DNA of 64,000 nucleotides from positions 1,364,001 through 1,428,000 of the forward strand of contig CP064999.1 in assembly GCA_016700115.1 (NCBI GenBank). Reading direction: 5' to 3'. Shown piece after piece: positions 26,477-35,509 of the stretch; position 1 is the stretch's first letter; each line of letters opens with the position of its first letter. Below the pieces are notes generated by a model. It was not told the origin of the DNA. It saw nothing but the letters and a program-made list of their open reading frames with translations, and did no database searches. The stretch comes from Sphingobacteriales bacterium. GTDB lineage: Bacteria; Bacteroidota; Bacteroidia; Chitinophagales; UBA2359. The position numbers and the translations under genes are program-made.

Positions 26477-27775
26477 TCATTGGTGGTTGGCAGATTGTTG
26501 AAGGGTGTGTAACAGACGGTCTATTTTATCGGTCATATTGGCAATGGCATTTGTGCGGTCTTGCATTTGCTTCATTTCATCTTCCTGCAATCTCCAATTA
26601 TCATACAACTGACGGGTATTTTCAAGCAATTCTTCTAATAAGGTAAATTGCTTTTGTAGCTGTTCTGTTATTGCTGAATTGCTATGACTAGCATTGCTAT
26701 ATTGGTCAACAGCATCTTTAAATTTTTGACTGCTTTCTTCTAATGCTGTTTGGGCACGTTGTTGTAATTCCGCTATTTTTTCAAATGTTTTACTCAGATT
26801 TTCTGTATTGTTTTTCAGGATTTCCCCTATTTTTTCCTGAATATTAGCATCTATAATGCCTAATGTATTTTCTAAATTGGTGTAGCTATTTTTTAAATTG
26901 TTTATTTGGTTTTCAGAAGTAGTTTTAAATTCTGTAGCTATCTTTTCTTGGAGTTCCAGTGCTGCAATAGTATTATCTTTAATGCTGTCTCCAAATGTTT
27001 TGACAACTGCTTCTACCAGTTCTTTAGATTTTGTTAATTCTTCTGTCATATACACTCTCAAAGTAGTTGTTAGCTTTACAAACTCATCATTTATTGTCTT
27101 AGCTTGCTCTTTGGTTAGACTTAGAGTTTGATCACCCATAATTTTAATATATGCTTCAAGACTTACTTTCAAATCATTAATCATTTCTCCCAATTGCTCC
27201 CGCATATATTCTCCGGCAGTAGTCATTACCCCTAATAGGTCTTTTAATTTTTGCAGTTGTTCGAAAGTTGTTTCCTTTATTGTATGACGAACAGACATTA
27301 ACGCTTCATTTACATCATGACTAAAGTTGCGTAATAATCCATTGTCGGAAATTAATCTTTCTTTGACATCATGTATTAGCTCATTATTATTTTCTTGTAA
27401 TTCTACCATATCCCACAAAAGTTGTTGTGGATTTTTTTTCATATACTCTTCATTCAATTCTATCTGCTCTTCCAAAGTAATCCGGTATTTAATTATGGAA
27501 CTCCAAATAATACTCGCCAAAATGCCTATAAGAGAAAATAAAAATTTGTTTGACAATTGACGTACAATTTCCGATAGATCTCCGCCGAGTTTAAAATCTT
27601 TCAGTACCCACCATAAGACCCCGAATGAAAAGAACACGCCTGTTGAAGTACAAAAAGTGGGAATATAACTAACAAGAGTACTCCTTATCGAATGCCTTTT
27701 GAAGACTAAATAATAAGGTACAGCAAAACATATAATTATAACAATAGGAGACAAAAACAAAGTGATTAAATCCAT
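26477..27775 (-). CDS. ZorA-like MotA/ExbB-family channel protein with long coiled coil
   Basis: The 432-aa protein has three predicted membrane helices, about residues 3-25, 36-58 and 77-97. The second carries IPTFCTSTGVFFSFGVLWWV and the third FLFSLIGILASIIWSSIIKY. These follow the MotA/ExbB channel pattern P-x3-TS-x-G-F-x-F and F-x-S-x-x-G in diverged form. The remaining 330 residues are an almost continuous coiled coil rich in E, K, Q and T, like the long intracellular tail of ZorA of the Zorya anti-phage systems. It is the first gene of the operon with the ZorB-like and giant ATPase genes. Alternatives are a TolQ/ExbB protein, but no TonB, TolA or ExbD-type partner is present. Confidence 0.75.
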   Translation of the reverse strand: MDLITLFLSPIVIIICFAVPYYLVFKRHSIRSTLVSYIPTFCTSTGVFFSFGVLWWVLKDFKLGGDLSEIVRQLSNKFLFSLIGILASIIWSSIIKYRITLEEQIELNEEYMKKNPQQLLWDMVELQENNNELIHDVKERLISDNGLLRNFSHDVNEALMSVRHTIKETTFEQLQKLKDLLGVMTTAGEYMREQLGEMINDLKVSLEAYIKIMGDQTLSLTKEQAKTINDEFVKLTTTLRVYMTEELTKSKELVEAVVKTFGDSIKDNTIAALELQEKIATEFKTTSENQINNLKNSYTNLENTLGIIDANIQEKIGEILKNNTENLSKTFEKIAELQQRAQTALEESSQKFKDAVDQYSNASHSNSAITEQLQKQFTLLEELLENTRQLYDNWRLQEDEMKQMQDRTNAIANMTDKIDRLLHTLQQSANHQ

Positions 27776-28050
27776 GCCAAAAATTTAATTTAGTTGTATC
27801 TATCAACTTTAAGTTAAAAAAATCTCACAAGATAACAAAAAGTACTTAACTTTATTTTGTTACTATAAAAATAAAATGGCACAAGCCTCAATACTTAAGT
27901 ATGCACAATTTAGAAAAACTAAACATAAAGCAATTTTTGATTAAATTAACCTGAATTATGATTAAGTGTAAAATGGTATTAGTGTTTTGTTTTTATTGTA
28001 AATTGAAGTGATTTTTAGATTTTCCTTAGGAAGTGTTAAAATCACCTACT
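27776..28050. other. AT-rich upstream region of the Zor-like operon
   Basis: No gene is seen. The region should carry the promoter of the operon that starts at 27775 and runs leftward. On the minus strand AGTACTTTTTG near 27843 resembles a -7 box with one base too many; no consensus box is convincing. Confidence 0.35.
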
Positions 28051-28345
28051 GACATTGAACTATTGTTCCTCTGCATCAAACCATCTAACCTCTGCAATGA
28101 ACCATCGCACCCTTGCATTGAACCAAATCGCCCCTGAATTGAACCGTTGCATCCCTGCAATGAACCATTGCATCCCTGCAATGAACCGTTGTGCCTCGGC
28201 ATTGAACCATTGCGACTATGTTTAGAGACGTTGTGCCCTTGCATTGAACCATATCGCCCCTGCAAAGAACTATTGCGCCTCTGCATTGACTGATTGCACC
28301 TCTGCAATGAACCAATGTACCCCTGCAATAAACCATTGCACCCCT
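28051..28345. repeat. Degenerate 21-bp minisatellite, about 14 copies
   Basis: The unit is close to CCTGCATTGAACCATTGCGC plus C, repeated in strict 21-bp register about 14 times with scattered substitutions and no spacers. Because 21 is a multiple of three, several frames stay open. The minus strand would encode a seven-residue repeat near NGSLQGC over about 100 codons (28026-28328). No clear start signal or family supports translation. It lies between the Zor-like operon and the coiled-coil gene at 28775. I see no gene in 28346-28774. Confidence 0.85.
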
Positions 28346-28774
28346 TGTTTTTTGCCCCGAACAGCGTTTAAATGGGGTAATCAGGCAACTTTTTGTTCAT
28401 CACGTTCGCAAGTTAAAGGCGGGCAAACAGACGGTAACCAAAAATCCGGTTAATGCAAATTACCCTGTTATACCTAACCCTAAACAACACAAAATACCCG
28501 GATAAATACTTTTTGGAAATAACAACACTTCCAATTCAGATATATGGCAGGTCGGTCATTGGCTTCATATTGCCGACAACCAACAGTCTGTTTGTTCTTA
28601 AAACCTGACCTGAATAGCTCGCCTTCTTGCCTGATAGCAGCAGAAAAAGTAAACCGCCGGGTAATTTTACAAAACCGGCAGTTTCAAAAAATTTATCCGG
28701 CATTGTAATCCTGCCGTTTGTTTTTTTGCGATGAGTGTGGGTACAGGGGATATTTCCCACCCGTTAATTTAAAA

Positions 28775-30307
28775 CTATTCCCCTTCTTTATCAAAATTGT
28801 ACAAACCTTCACCGTCCGAAAATTCTTCGGAGTTTTTGGGAGTAACCTCTTTTTGTTCCTCAAACAACTCCATATCACTTTCCTCGATAGGGCTGTAAAA
28901 ATGATGATGGTTATCGGAAACGCTGTGATGGGCAGGGGTTCCGTCAGAAGGGGGTGTTTCCGATTCGGAATTTTCGGAAATATCCTGAGTTTCTGTTTTG
29001 TCTTCAACGGTAGTTGTTTCTTCAGATACCTGTTCGGCATTATCTCCGGCAATGGTTTCTTCGTTGCCCGATTCCTGAGTTGTTGCTATGTCAGGGGCAG
29101 GCATGCTGTTCGCGTTTTCCTCATTTTCAAAGTCTTCAAGCACCGGCACAACCGGATTTTCTGACGAAGAAACGGCTTCTTTGCTCTCGTCTTTGTTTTG
29201 CTTTACCGGCTTTTTGTTTTTTTGGTGATGTTTGTTGCCTTCGGGTTGTTTTACCGGTTCCGGCTTTTCTTTTTCTTTTGGTTGGACTTTCTCCAATTTT
29301 TTCTGTTCCTGCTGCAATTGTCTGTTCAGGTCGTTCAACACCTCCTGCATTTCTTTCAGTTTAGCTTCATTCGCCTCTAATTGGGTGGTAATCATTTTAA
29401 TTTTGGCTTCCCGAAGTTGCGCTTCTAATTTGCCATCGGTAGTTTTGAGGCGGTTATGCTGAAACTGTAGGTCGTTTCTGTCGTCTCTGATTGTTTTTTC
29501 GCTTCTCGCAATAATATCTTTCACCCCTCTAATCCGGTGTTCAATCCGGCGGAGGTTGCCTTTTTGCCTTTCTTCTTTCACTAAGGTAAAGGCATCATTA
29601 AACAGCACCCTCAGTTGTTCGCGTAAAGCTCCGGCAAGTCTTAGCCGGTTGGATTCATCCTGCAATCCCTTTAGTTTATCAAAAATGACATTCAGGTTTT
29701 GGTTCGGTGAAACAGATTCCATGATTTTCTGAATCCGGGCTTGTATGGTTTCGACGGCTTGTCTGGCCTCGTGGTTGGCTTCTTTGCGCAGGGATTTCAA
29801 TATATCAAACGCCTCGTTTATCTTGTCGCGCAACCACCCTGTATGTTCGCGGGTCAGGTCTTTTTCCTGAAAATAGTTGTTCACCTTGTCCCAAAAGGCT
29901 TTGGTGAGTTGCCACATTTCGTTGTCGTATTCGGTCAGAGATTTTACCTGTTCTACAAGCCCGTCAATTTCCTTGGTCAGTTTCTGGGATAATTTGTTCG
30001 ACAAAACCCTTACCCGCCATTGGGTTTCGGCAAGTTTGACCAAATCGGTGTTCCGGGTTTTAACCTCGTCCGGCAGCAGGTTTTCTTCCATCACCGAGCG
30101 TTCGATATAGGTGTGGTTTTCGGGCAGTTGTGTCAAATCAATCTGATCCGTGTTTTCCAATGCCTTTTTCTCAAACTCGTCTGTGATGGTTTCTTTGGGA
30201 AGTGTCCATACATCTATAATATCATCGGCAAGCCGAAGACGGACAATCACCAAACATTCTGCATCATTTTCGTTTGCGCCCCAAAAGGCTATTTTATCCT
30301 TAATCAT
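28775..30307 (-). CDS. Coiled-coil protein with acidic tail, function unknown
   Basis: I do not recognise a family for this 510-aa protein. An N-terminal domain of about 75 residues (KIAFWGANENDAECLVIVRL ... DVWTLPKETITDEF) precedes a long charged coiled coil at about 90-345, with many KL, EL and RL heptads such as QLEANEAKLKEMQEVLNDL. Next comes a lysine- and proline-rich hinge (PKEKEKPEPVKQPEGNKHH). The tail of about 130 residues is highly acidic and low in complexity. There is no signal peptide or membrane helix, so it is probably cytoplasmic. Composition is less AT-rich than the Zor-like operon 1 kb away, so I do not include it in that system. Confidence 0.7.
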   Translation of the reverse strand: MIKDKIAFWGANENDAECLVIVRLRLADDIIDVWTLPKETITDEFEKKALENTDQIDLTQLPENHTYIERSVMEENLLPDEVKTRNTDLVKLAETQWRVRVLSNKLSQKLTKEIDGLVEQVKSLTEYDNEMWQLTKAFWDKVNNYFQEKDLTREHTGWLRDKINEAFDILKSLRKEANHEARQAVETIQARIQKIMESVSPNQNLNVIFDKLKGLQDESNRLRLAGALREQLRVLFNDAFTLVKEERQKGNLRRIEHRIRGVKDIIARSEKTIRDDRNDLQFQHNRLKTTDGKLEAQLREAKIKMITTQLEANEAKLKEMQEVLNDLNRQLQQEQKKLEKVQPKEKEKPEPVKQPEGNKHHQKNKKPVKQNKDESKEAVSSSENPVVPVLEDFENEENANSMPAPDIATTQESGNEETIAGDNAEQVSEETTTVEDKTETQDISENSESETPPSDGTPAHHSVSDNHHHFYSPIEESDMELFEEQKEVTPKNSEEFSDGEGLYNFDKEGE

Positions 30308-30508
30308 TTGAAAAAAGTTAGGTCTGTAAAATCGTTTTTGCCGGATATTCAGACTATAAATTTAAAAAACTGATCGCATGGTTTCAAGGTTAATCCGGCA
30401 GGTTGTAAGATTTGTGCATGTTTGTTGAAAAAACTTACCCCTTAAAGGTTTGCAAAGATAGCAGATAATTGTTGAACCGAGTTACAAAACAGCCTGTAAA
30501 ATGGGGTT

Positions 30509-31711
30509 TTAGCATTTTTCGTAGATAACGGCGGCACCCTGGCCCACCCCGATACACATAGTCGCCAAACCATATCGGGCATTTGGCCGCCTTTGAAGTT
30601 CATGCAATAGGGTTGCACTAATCCTGGCTCCCGAACATCCGAGGGGATGCCCCAGGGCGATTGCTCCGCCATTCACATTGACAAGGCCGGGGTTCAGATT
30701 CAGGTCGCGCATACAGGCAATGGCTTGCGCTGCGAATGCCTCGTTCAGTTCTATCAGGTCAATATCAGATATGGTTAGCCCGGCTCGTTGAAGGGCTTTG
30801 TTGGTTGCCGGAACCGGCCCTATGCCCATATATTGGGGATGTACTCCTGCCACAGCCATGCTGACAACCCTTGCTAAGGGGGTCAATTGATGTTGTTTGA
30901 CCATCGCTTCATTCACAATGAGCAACGCAGCAGCACCGTCGTTAATGCCCGATGAGTTGCCTGCCGTTACCGTTCCGTCTTTGATAAAAGCAGGAGGGAG
31001 TTTTGCCAGCTTTTCGGCAGATGTTTGGCGGGGATGTTCATCGGTGGCGATATATGAAGGGGGAACTTTCTTGTTTAGCTGTACTTCCACGGGCACTATT
31101 TCGGAGGTAAACTTCCCTTCGGCAAAAGCTTTCCAGTATTTTTCCTGAGAAGCTAAGGCAAATTCGTCTTGTTCCAATCTGCTGATGTTCCATGCCTTGG
31201 CCACATTTTCGGCGGTTTCGCCCATTGTATAAGGATGGTACAATCTCGAAAGTTCGGGGTTTATAAACCTCCATCCCATCGTGGTGTCGTAAATATGGGC
31301 TTGCCTGCTAAAAGGAGTATCGGACTTTGGCATCACAAAAGGCGCGCGGCTCATGCTTTCCGAGCCTCCTGCAATAAAGGCCAACCCTTCTCCCAATTTG
31401 GCTGCTCTTGTTGCATCCATAATTGCCTGCAATCCCGAAGCGCAAAGACGGTTGACCGTAACACCGCCGGTTTCTATGGGCAAACCGGCCAAAAGCAGCG
31501 CCATTCTGGCCACATTGCGGTTATCTTCGCCCGCCTGATTGGCCGCACCCAAAATCACATCTTCAATATCTGCCGGTCGTATAGCGGGGTTTCGCTGCAA
31601 CAGAGCTTTTATCACAGTTGCCGCCAAATCGTCAGGGCGAACACTGCTGAGTACTCCTCCATAACTTCCAATCGGAGTGCGCACTGCATCAATCACATAG
31701 GCATCGAACAT
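30509..31711 (-). CDS. Thiolase (acetyl-CoA acyltransferase), 3-oxoadipyl-CoA thiolase-like
   Basis: The 400-aa enzyme is of the thiolase II fold and cleaves or forms 3-ketoacyl-CoA. It has the nucleophile loop [18 protein letters not shown], the substrate-site motif [19 protein letters not shown] with the catalytic His, and the C-terminal [15 protein letters not shown] with the second catalytic Cys. The segment [18 protein letters not shown] and the following [15 protein letters not shown] resemble PcaF/PaaJ-type thiolases of aromatic degradation. No other genes of that pathway are nearby, so fatty-acid or general ketothiolase use is equally possible. I chose ATG 31711 ([19 protein letters not shown]) over the longer frame to 31765 because it matches the family N-terminus. 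Confidence 0.92.
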   Translation of the reverse strand: MFDAYVIDAVRTPIGSYGGVLSSVRPDDLAATVIKALLQRNPAIRPADIEDVILGAANQAGEDNRNVARMALLLAGLPIETGGVTVNRLCASGLQAIMDATRAAKLGEGLAFIAGGSESMSRAPFVMPKSDTPFSRQAHIYDTTMGWRFINPELSRLYHPYTMGETAENVAKAWNISRLEQDEFALASQEKYWKAFAEGKFTSEIVPVEVQLNKKVPPSYIATDEHPRQTSAEKLAKLPPAFIKDGTVTAGNSSGINDGAAALLIVNEAMVKQHQLTPLARVVSMAVAGVHPQYMGIGPVPATNKALQRAGLTISDIDLIELNEAFAAQAIACMRDLNLNPGLVNVNGGAIALGHPLGCSGARISATLLHELQRRPNARYGLATMCIGVGQGAAVIYEKC

Positions 31712-32090
31712 GGTAAAAGTCCGGTTTGATGGAAATATGTGGCCAAGATACACTGTTTTAGGCATTCAGGGGATATGAAGTTTACAGATGGCGGCAAAAT
31801 GTCATTCTGTTTTTAGCTGTTTTGAGAAAGAACTGAAGGCAAAACTTCAAGATAACAAACCGTTTTTAGTCTGGCAACAACAACCTGCAAGTCTGCCATA
31901 CATCGGATTTTTGCACTTTTTACAAGGATTTGAACACTGCCATATAGACTGAAAAAACATGCTTGCTCAATATGAATGGCCTGTATAAGTAAAAACCATC
32001 ACTCTTTATTGTTGAAATTCTAAAATGTGATAAGTTGGAACAGGGGTGGGAAAGAAAAATAAAGTCAGTCCAAAGGCTTACTTTTTATTA

Positions 32091-32119
32091 TTGTTTGTCA
32101 GATTATATCCGTACATTTG
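32091..32119 (+). promoter_or_regulatory. Promoter of the mobile mystery protein A/B operon
   Basis: TTG at 32091-32093, 18 nt, then TACATTTG at 32112-32119 matches the Bacteroidota -33/-7 consensus. The ATG of the first gene is at 32152, giving a leader of about 27 nt. The rest of the gap 31712-32090 shows no gene. Confidence 0.6.
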
Positions 32120-32151
32120 CCCTCGTTTAGTCAAAGCATAACTTTACTATC

Positions 32152-32610
32152 ATGGGCAAAAAGTCATTACAGATACAGCAACTTAACAGTAAAATGCGGG
32201 CTTATGCAAGCCTGCAAAAGGTAGCCCCACCGCCTACAGGGTGGATAAAAGCTATCCGTACTGCACTTGGAATGAGTATGCAGCAGTTGGGCAACCGCCT
32301 TTCCATTACCAAACAAAGTGTGCAGGATGTTGAACGCAGAGAAAAAAACGGCTCCATTACCATCAAATCCCTTCGGGAAGCGGCTAAGGCTTTGGATATG
32401 CAGTTGGTATATGGTTTTGTTCCGGTTGATGGCAGTTTGGAAGAACTGATAGACCGCAAGGCAAAAGAACTGGCAATACAAATTGTTTTGCGTACCAGCA
32501 ACACTATGAAACTGGAAGACCAGGAAAATACAAAGCAACGCATTGAAAAAGCAATTCGGGAAATGGCAACAACCCTTAAAAACGAAATGCCTAAAACTTT
32601 ATGGGATTAG
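32152..32610 (+). CDS. Mobile mystery protein A (HTH regulator/antitoxin-like)
   Basis: The 152-aa protein contains a Cro/C1-type helix-turn-helix at about residues 35-75 (KAIRTALGMSMQQLGNRLSI then TKQSVQDVERRE). The opening (LQIQQLNSKMRAYASLQKVA, PPTGWIKAIR) and the pairing with a Fic protein match mobile mystery protein A (TIGR02612). That family travels as a pair with protein B on plasmids, integrative elements and scattered genome sites. Its gene overlaps the next by 10 bp, so translation is coupled. It probably represses the operon and may neutralise protein B. Confidence 0.88.
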   Translation: MGKKSLQIQQLNSKMRAYASLQKVAPPPTGWIKAIRTALGMSMQQLGNRLSITKQSVQDVERREKNGSITIKSLREAAKALDMQLVYGFVPVDGSLEELIDRKAKELAIQIVLRTSNTMKLEDQENTKQRIEKAIREMATTLKNEMPKTLWD

Positions 32611-33197
32611 ATTTAGAGTACATATACGGGCAAACACCGTTGGATGAAGACGAAAAAGAAGGGTTGCTAATCCCCACCATTGCTACACGCGGCGAGTTGG
32701 ACGAGTTTGAACAGCAAAATATTGAACAAGCAGTATTGTGGTCACTCAATCGTTCTTTCAAAGCAGAAAATGTGTTCACCGAAGAATTTTTGGAAGCAGT
32801 GCATAAGCGTATGTTTGGCAACTTATGGGCATGGGCAGGCGAGTTTCGCAAAACGAATAAAAATATTGGAGTTGACAAATGGCAAATTCCTGCTGCGCTA
32901 TGGACATTGCTTGATGATGTAAAGTTTTGGTATGCCAACGGAATTTACAGTCCCGATGAAATTACCATACGCTTTAAGCACCGTTTGGTAAGCATACATT
33001 GTTTTCCTAACGGCAACGGCAGGCATAGCCGCCTGATGGCTGATATTGTGATTGAGAAGATTTACAAACAGCCGCATTATACATGGGGTGCCGGCAATTT
33101 GGTTAAGCAGGGCGACCAACGCAGCAATTACCTCAGTGCCATTAAAGCAGCCGACAGCGGAGACATTAAACCATTGATAAATTTTGCAAGGTCTTAA
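32601..33197 (+). CDS. Mobile mystery protein B (Fic/DOC family)
   Basis: The 198-aa Fic-fold protein has the signature HCFPNGNGRHSR at about residues 134-145. The core His is present, and the usual acidic residue before GNGR is Asn, as in the mobile mystery B group (TIGR02613). Earlier segments EFLEAVHKRMFGNLWAWAGE and FRKTNKNIGV fit the family. Fic enzymes transfer AMP, phosphate or related groups from a nucleotide to proteins. The Asp/Glu-to-Asn change at the Mg-binding position suggests altered chemistry or reduced AMPylation. With protein A it forms a toxin-antitoxin-like module. Confidence 0.9.
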   Translation: MGLDLEYIYGQTPLDEDEKEGLLIPTIATRGELDEFEQQNIEQAVLWSLNRSFKAENVFTEEFLEAVHKRMFGNLWAWAGEFRKTNKNIGVDKWQIPAALWTLLDDVKFWYANGIYSPDEITIRFKHRLVSIHCFPNGNGRHSRLMADIVIEKIYKQPHYTWGAGNLVKQGDQRSNYLSAIKAADSGDIKPLINFARS

Positions 33198-33403
33198 CTA
33201 AAATTCAATTCCATCGGGTTTAGCTCTAAGGAACGCAGTATCACATTTTCGATCAATGCCTTGGCTGAAGTTGTTTTTTTGTCCATGTTTTTGTCTTCTT
33301 TTTTTAATAGGCTCTCCTTTTCTACCCCGGTTAACATCCGCCAACATAACCTCTGTATTTGATTTTCCATAAAAAGTTTTGTTTGATATTCCTCTTTTTT
33401 CAC
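33194..33403 (-). CDS. Possible small protein (69 aa), doubtful
   Basis: A short frame reads MKKEEYQTKLFMENQIQRLC and ends ELNPMELNFS. It is charged, has no recognisable domain, and its end overlaps the stop of the mobile mystery B gene by 4 bp on the other strand. No promoter box is visible. It may be a chance frame. Confidence 0.25.
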   Translation of the reverse strand: MKKEEYQTKLFMENQIQRLCWRMLTGVEKESLLKKEDKNMDKKTTSAKALIENVILRSLELNPMELNFS

Positions 33404-33512
33404 GCTACTTTATGCTTGGATGAATGGGTTACCTCCCGGCATACAGGTATCTATGGCGGTTGGCATTTCCGGGCGGGTTTGATCGGTATGAGAGTACAGG
33501 GAAGATTTTGGT

Positions 33513-33885
33513 AAATGAAAAGTGAAAAACTAAAAGTGAAAAGTGAAAAACCTGAAGGGTTGAATATGAATAGCCATTGTTAACTGTCAATGGTTAATTG
33601 TCAATTGTCATTTGCAAAAAACCCTGAAGGGGTTAAATTTGATTAGCCGTATGTGAAACCTACGGGAATATGTGAAAAGTGAAAAGTGAAAAACCTGAAG
33701 GGTTGAATATGAATAGCCATTGTTAATTGTCAATGGTTAATTGTCAATTGTCATTTGCAAAAAACCCTGAAGGGGTTAAATTTGATTAGCCGTATGTGAA
33801 ACCTACGGGAATATGTGAAAAGTGAAAAACCTGAAGGGTTGAATATGAATAGCCATTGTCAATGGTCATTTGCAAAAAACCTTGG
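33513..33885 (+). repeat. Tandem dispersed repeat, about 140 bp x 2.6
   Basis: Three successive copies start with GTGAAAAGTGAAAAACCTGA and continue through GAATATGAATAGCCATTG, a short heptamer-like core (TTAATTGTCAATTGTCATT), AAAAACCCTGAAGGGGTT and GATTAGCCGTATGTGAAACC. CCTGAAG occurs at 33551, 33694 and 33830, so the period is 143 then 136 bp. The third copy is interrupted by the IS256-type element at 33886. The reverse complement of this element is at 245-702. Confidence 0.85.
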
Positions 33886-33939
33886 GGGAATGTTCAAAAA
33901 AGTGTGTCAACACAAATTACAGAAATAAAAATTTTAATT

Positions 33940-35195
33940 ATGAAAAAGGACAAGAGAGAAAGTAGATCAGCTTCCCCATTGGAAGACTTTGATTATCCGT
34001 CATTTGAAAAGAAGCGATAAAACGCCTCACGTCTGGGGATCGGTTATTAGGCAAAGAAGGCGTATTAACGGGTATGGTACAGCGTTTGGTGAATGCAGCT
34101 TTATCAGGCGAGATAGACAACCACATCAAGACCGACCGTTCGCAGGGTGTTAGCAATCGCAGGAACGGCTATACTTCGAAGACCTTAAACACGGAGTTAG
34201 GGGCAGTGCAGATTTCGCCTCCTCGGGACAGGCGTGGCGAGTTCAGTCCGATTATTGTAGGGAAATGGGAGCGTGAGTTGGGTACAGGCTTAGAGCAACA
34301 GGTTCTGATGATGTATGCTTATGGGAACAGTTATCGGGATATTCAGCTGCAACTTATGGAGCTATACGGTGTAGAGTTTGGGGTATCGTGGATAACAGAG
34401 ATAACAGACCAGGTACATGTGGAGGTGTCATCGTGGCAGCAGCGCGCCTTATTACCCTTTTATGTGGTGGTCTATTTAGACGGCATTTATTACACAAGTC
34501 GGGAAAGTGGTCGGTCAGCTAAGAGAGCTGTTTATTCGGTCTATGGAATAGACGCAGAGGGAAATCGATGTATTGGGCATTTACGTTCGCAATACAGAGG
34601 GGGCTTCTGAGTGGGGTCTGATTCTGGAAGACTTAAAAAACGAGGTGTTGAAGATGTGCTATTCTTTTGTATAGACGGGCTTAGCGGTTTAGATGAGGCC
34701 ATACTTTCGGTTTTTCCTCAATCCTTCGTCCAACGCTGTATTGTCCATATGCTCCGCAGCAGCACTAAATTTGTTGCCAGAAAAGATATTAAGCAAGTCA
34801 GTGCAGACCTTAAAAAGATATACAATGCTGCCGGCGAACCCGAAGCGAGAGCAGCCTTAGCAGGTTTTGAGCAAACCTGGGGAAAGAAATATCCCGGTAT
34901 CGCAAGGGCTTGGGAACAAGAATGGGCAAATTTAATGGTGTTTATGGATTTCGGAGCAAATATCCGCCGAATGATTTATACGACTAATCCTGTGGAAGGT
35001 TTGCACCGGCAAATACGCAAAGTAACGAAAAGCAAAGGTTCATGGGTAAACGACAAGGCTTTAGTCAAACAAATTTATCTCATCCTGATATATGGGAGAG
35101 GCGGGTGGAAAACTAAAGTTACAAATTGGACCTCAGTATCACACGAATTGCGTACCCGCTTCGAAGACCGTTTTACAAAGCATGTGGATGTTTAA
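33940..35195 (+). pseudogene. IS256-family (mutator) transposase, frameshifted
   Basis: The reconstructed transposase begins MKKDKRESRSASPLEDFDYP and is about 415 aa. Typical family blocks are SNRRNGYTSKTLNTELGAVQ, LDGIYYTSRESGRSAKRAVY, the acidic GVEDVLFFCIDGLSGLDEAI, CIVHMLRSSTKFVARKDIK, and TTNPVEGLHRQIRKVTKSKG. The frame is broken near 34010, near 34565 and near 34637, so no full-length protein is made. The DDE residues all survive in pieces: D in YLDGIYY, D in FFCIDG and E in NPVEGLHR. Confidence 0.88.
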
Positions 35196-35241
35196 CTAAC
35201 CGATGAGTAGGAAGTAAAGGAATTGAAAACAGCGTTGTTTC

Positions 35242-35308
35242 CCACATTCCAACAGCCTTTACTACTCAAAAAAAAGAAGGGTTTGAGTAGTAGGCTATTG
35301 AAATGTGG
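35242..35308. terminator. Long imperfect hairpin near the IS256 right end
   Basis: CCACATT ... AATGTGG encloses a perfect 10-bp core ACTACTCAAA / TTTGAGTAGT with an A-rich loop. It lies between the transposase stop and the right inverted repeat, so it may terminate transposase transcription or block readthrough from outside. Confidence 0.5.
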
Positions 35309-35509
35309 AAAACTATATAACTAAAGTACTCTTAAATTTAACATGTTAAATCCACTCTTGATTTTCAAAAATAATCGCTTTTGACACACTTTTTCGAACA
35401 TTCCCAGTTTATTGCGATAAAACCTACTATTTGGAGGTGGGTTCGGGTTAAAAACTTGCAGAGCGAATAAAAGGAACAGGTAAAACCGGAAACGTAAAAT
35501 TTCAAGGAT

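Larger units (their letters stand above)
33886..35405 (+). mobile_element. IS256-family insertion sequence, 1520 bp, decayed
   Basis: Terminal inverted repeats of 25 bp with one mismatch start GGGAATGTTCAAAAAAGTGT at the left (33886-33910), and the complement lies at 35381-35405. The element carries one mutator-type transposase broken by frameshifts. It lies in a dispersed repeat. I find no convincing 8-9 bp target duplication, and the repeat does not resume on the right, which suggests a later deletion beside the element. Confidence 0.85.

Noticed and set aside
25790..27775. ExbB/ExbD or TolQ/TolR pair
   Set aside because: The second protein has an OmpA-type peptidoglycan-binding domain, which ExbD and TolR lack, and no TonB or TolA gene is nearby.
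28026..28336. Two overlapping minus-strand frames of 83-100 codons in the 21-bp repeat
   Set aside because: The frames stay open because the period is a multiple of three. No start signal or family supports a protein, so the region is listed only as a repeat.
28536..28760. Minus-strand frame of 74 codons downstream of the coiled-coil gene
   Set aside because: No domain, promoter or conservation evidence; residues look plausible but nothing supports it.
34074..35195. Two adjacent transposase genes in the IS256-type element
   Set aside because: They are fragments of one frameshifted transposase whose start is at 33940.
33886..35405. 8-9 bp target duplication of the IS256-type element
   Set aside because: The bases before 33886 and after 35405 show no matching direct repeat.
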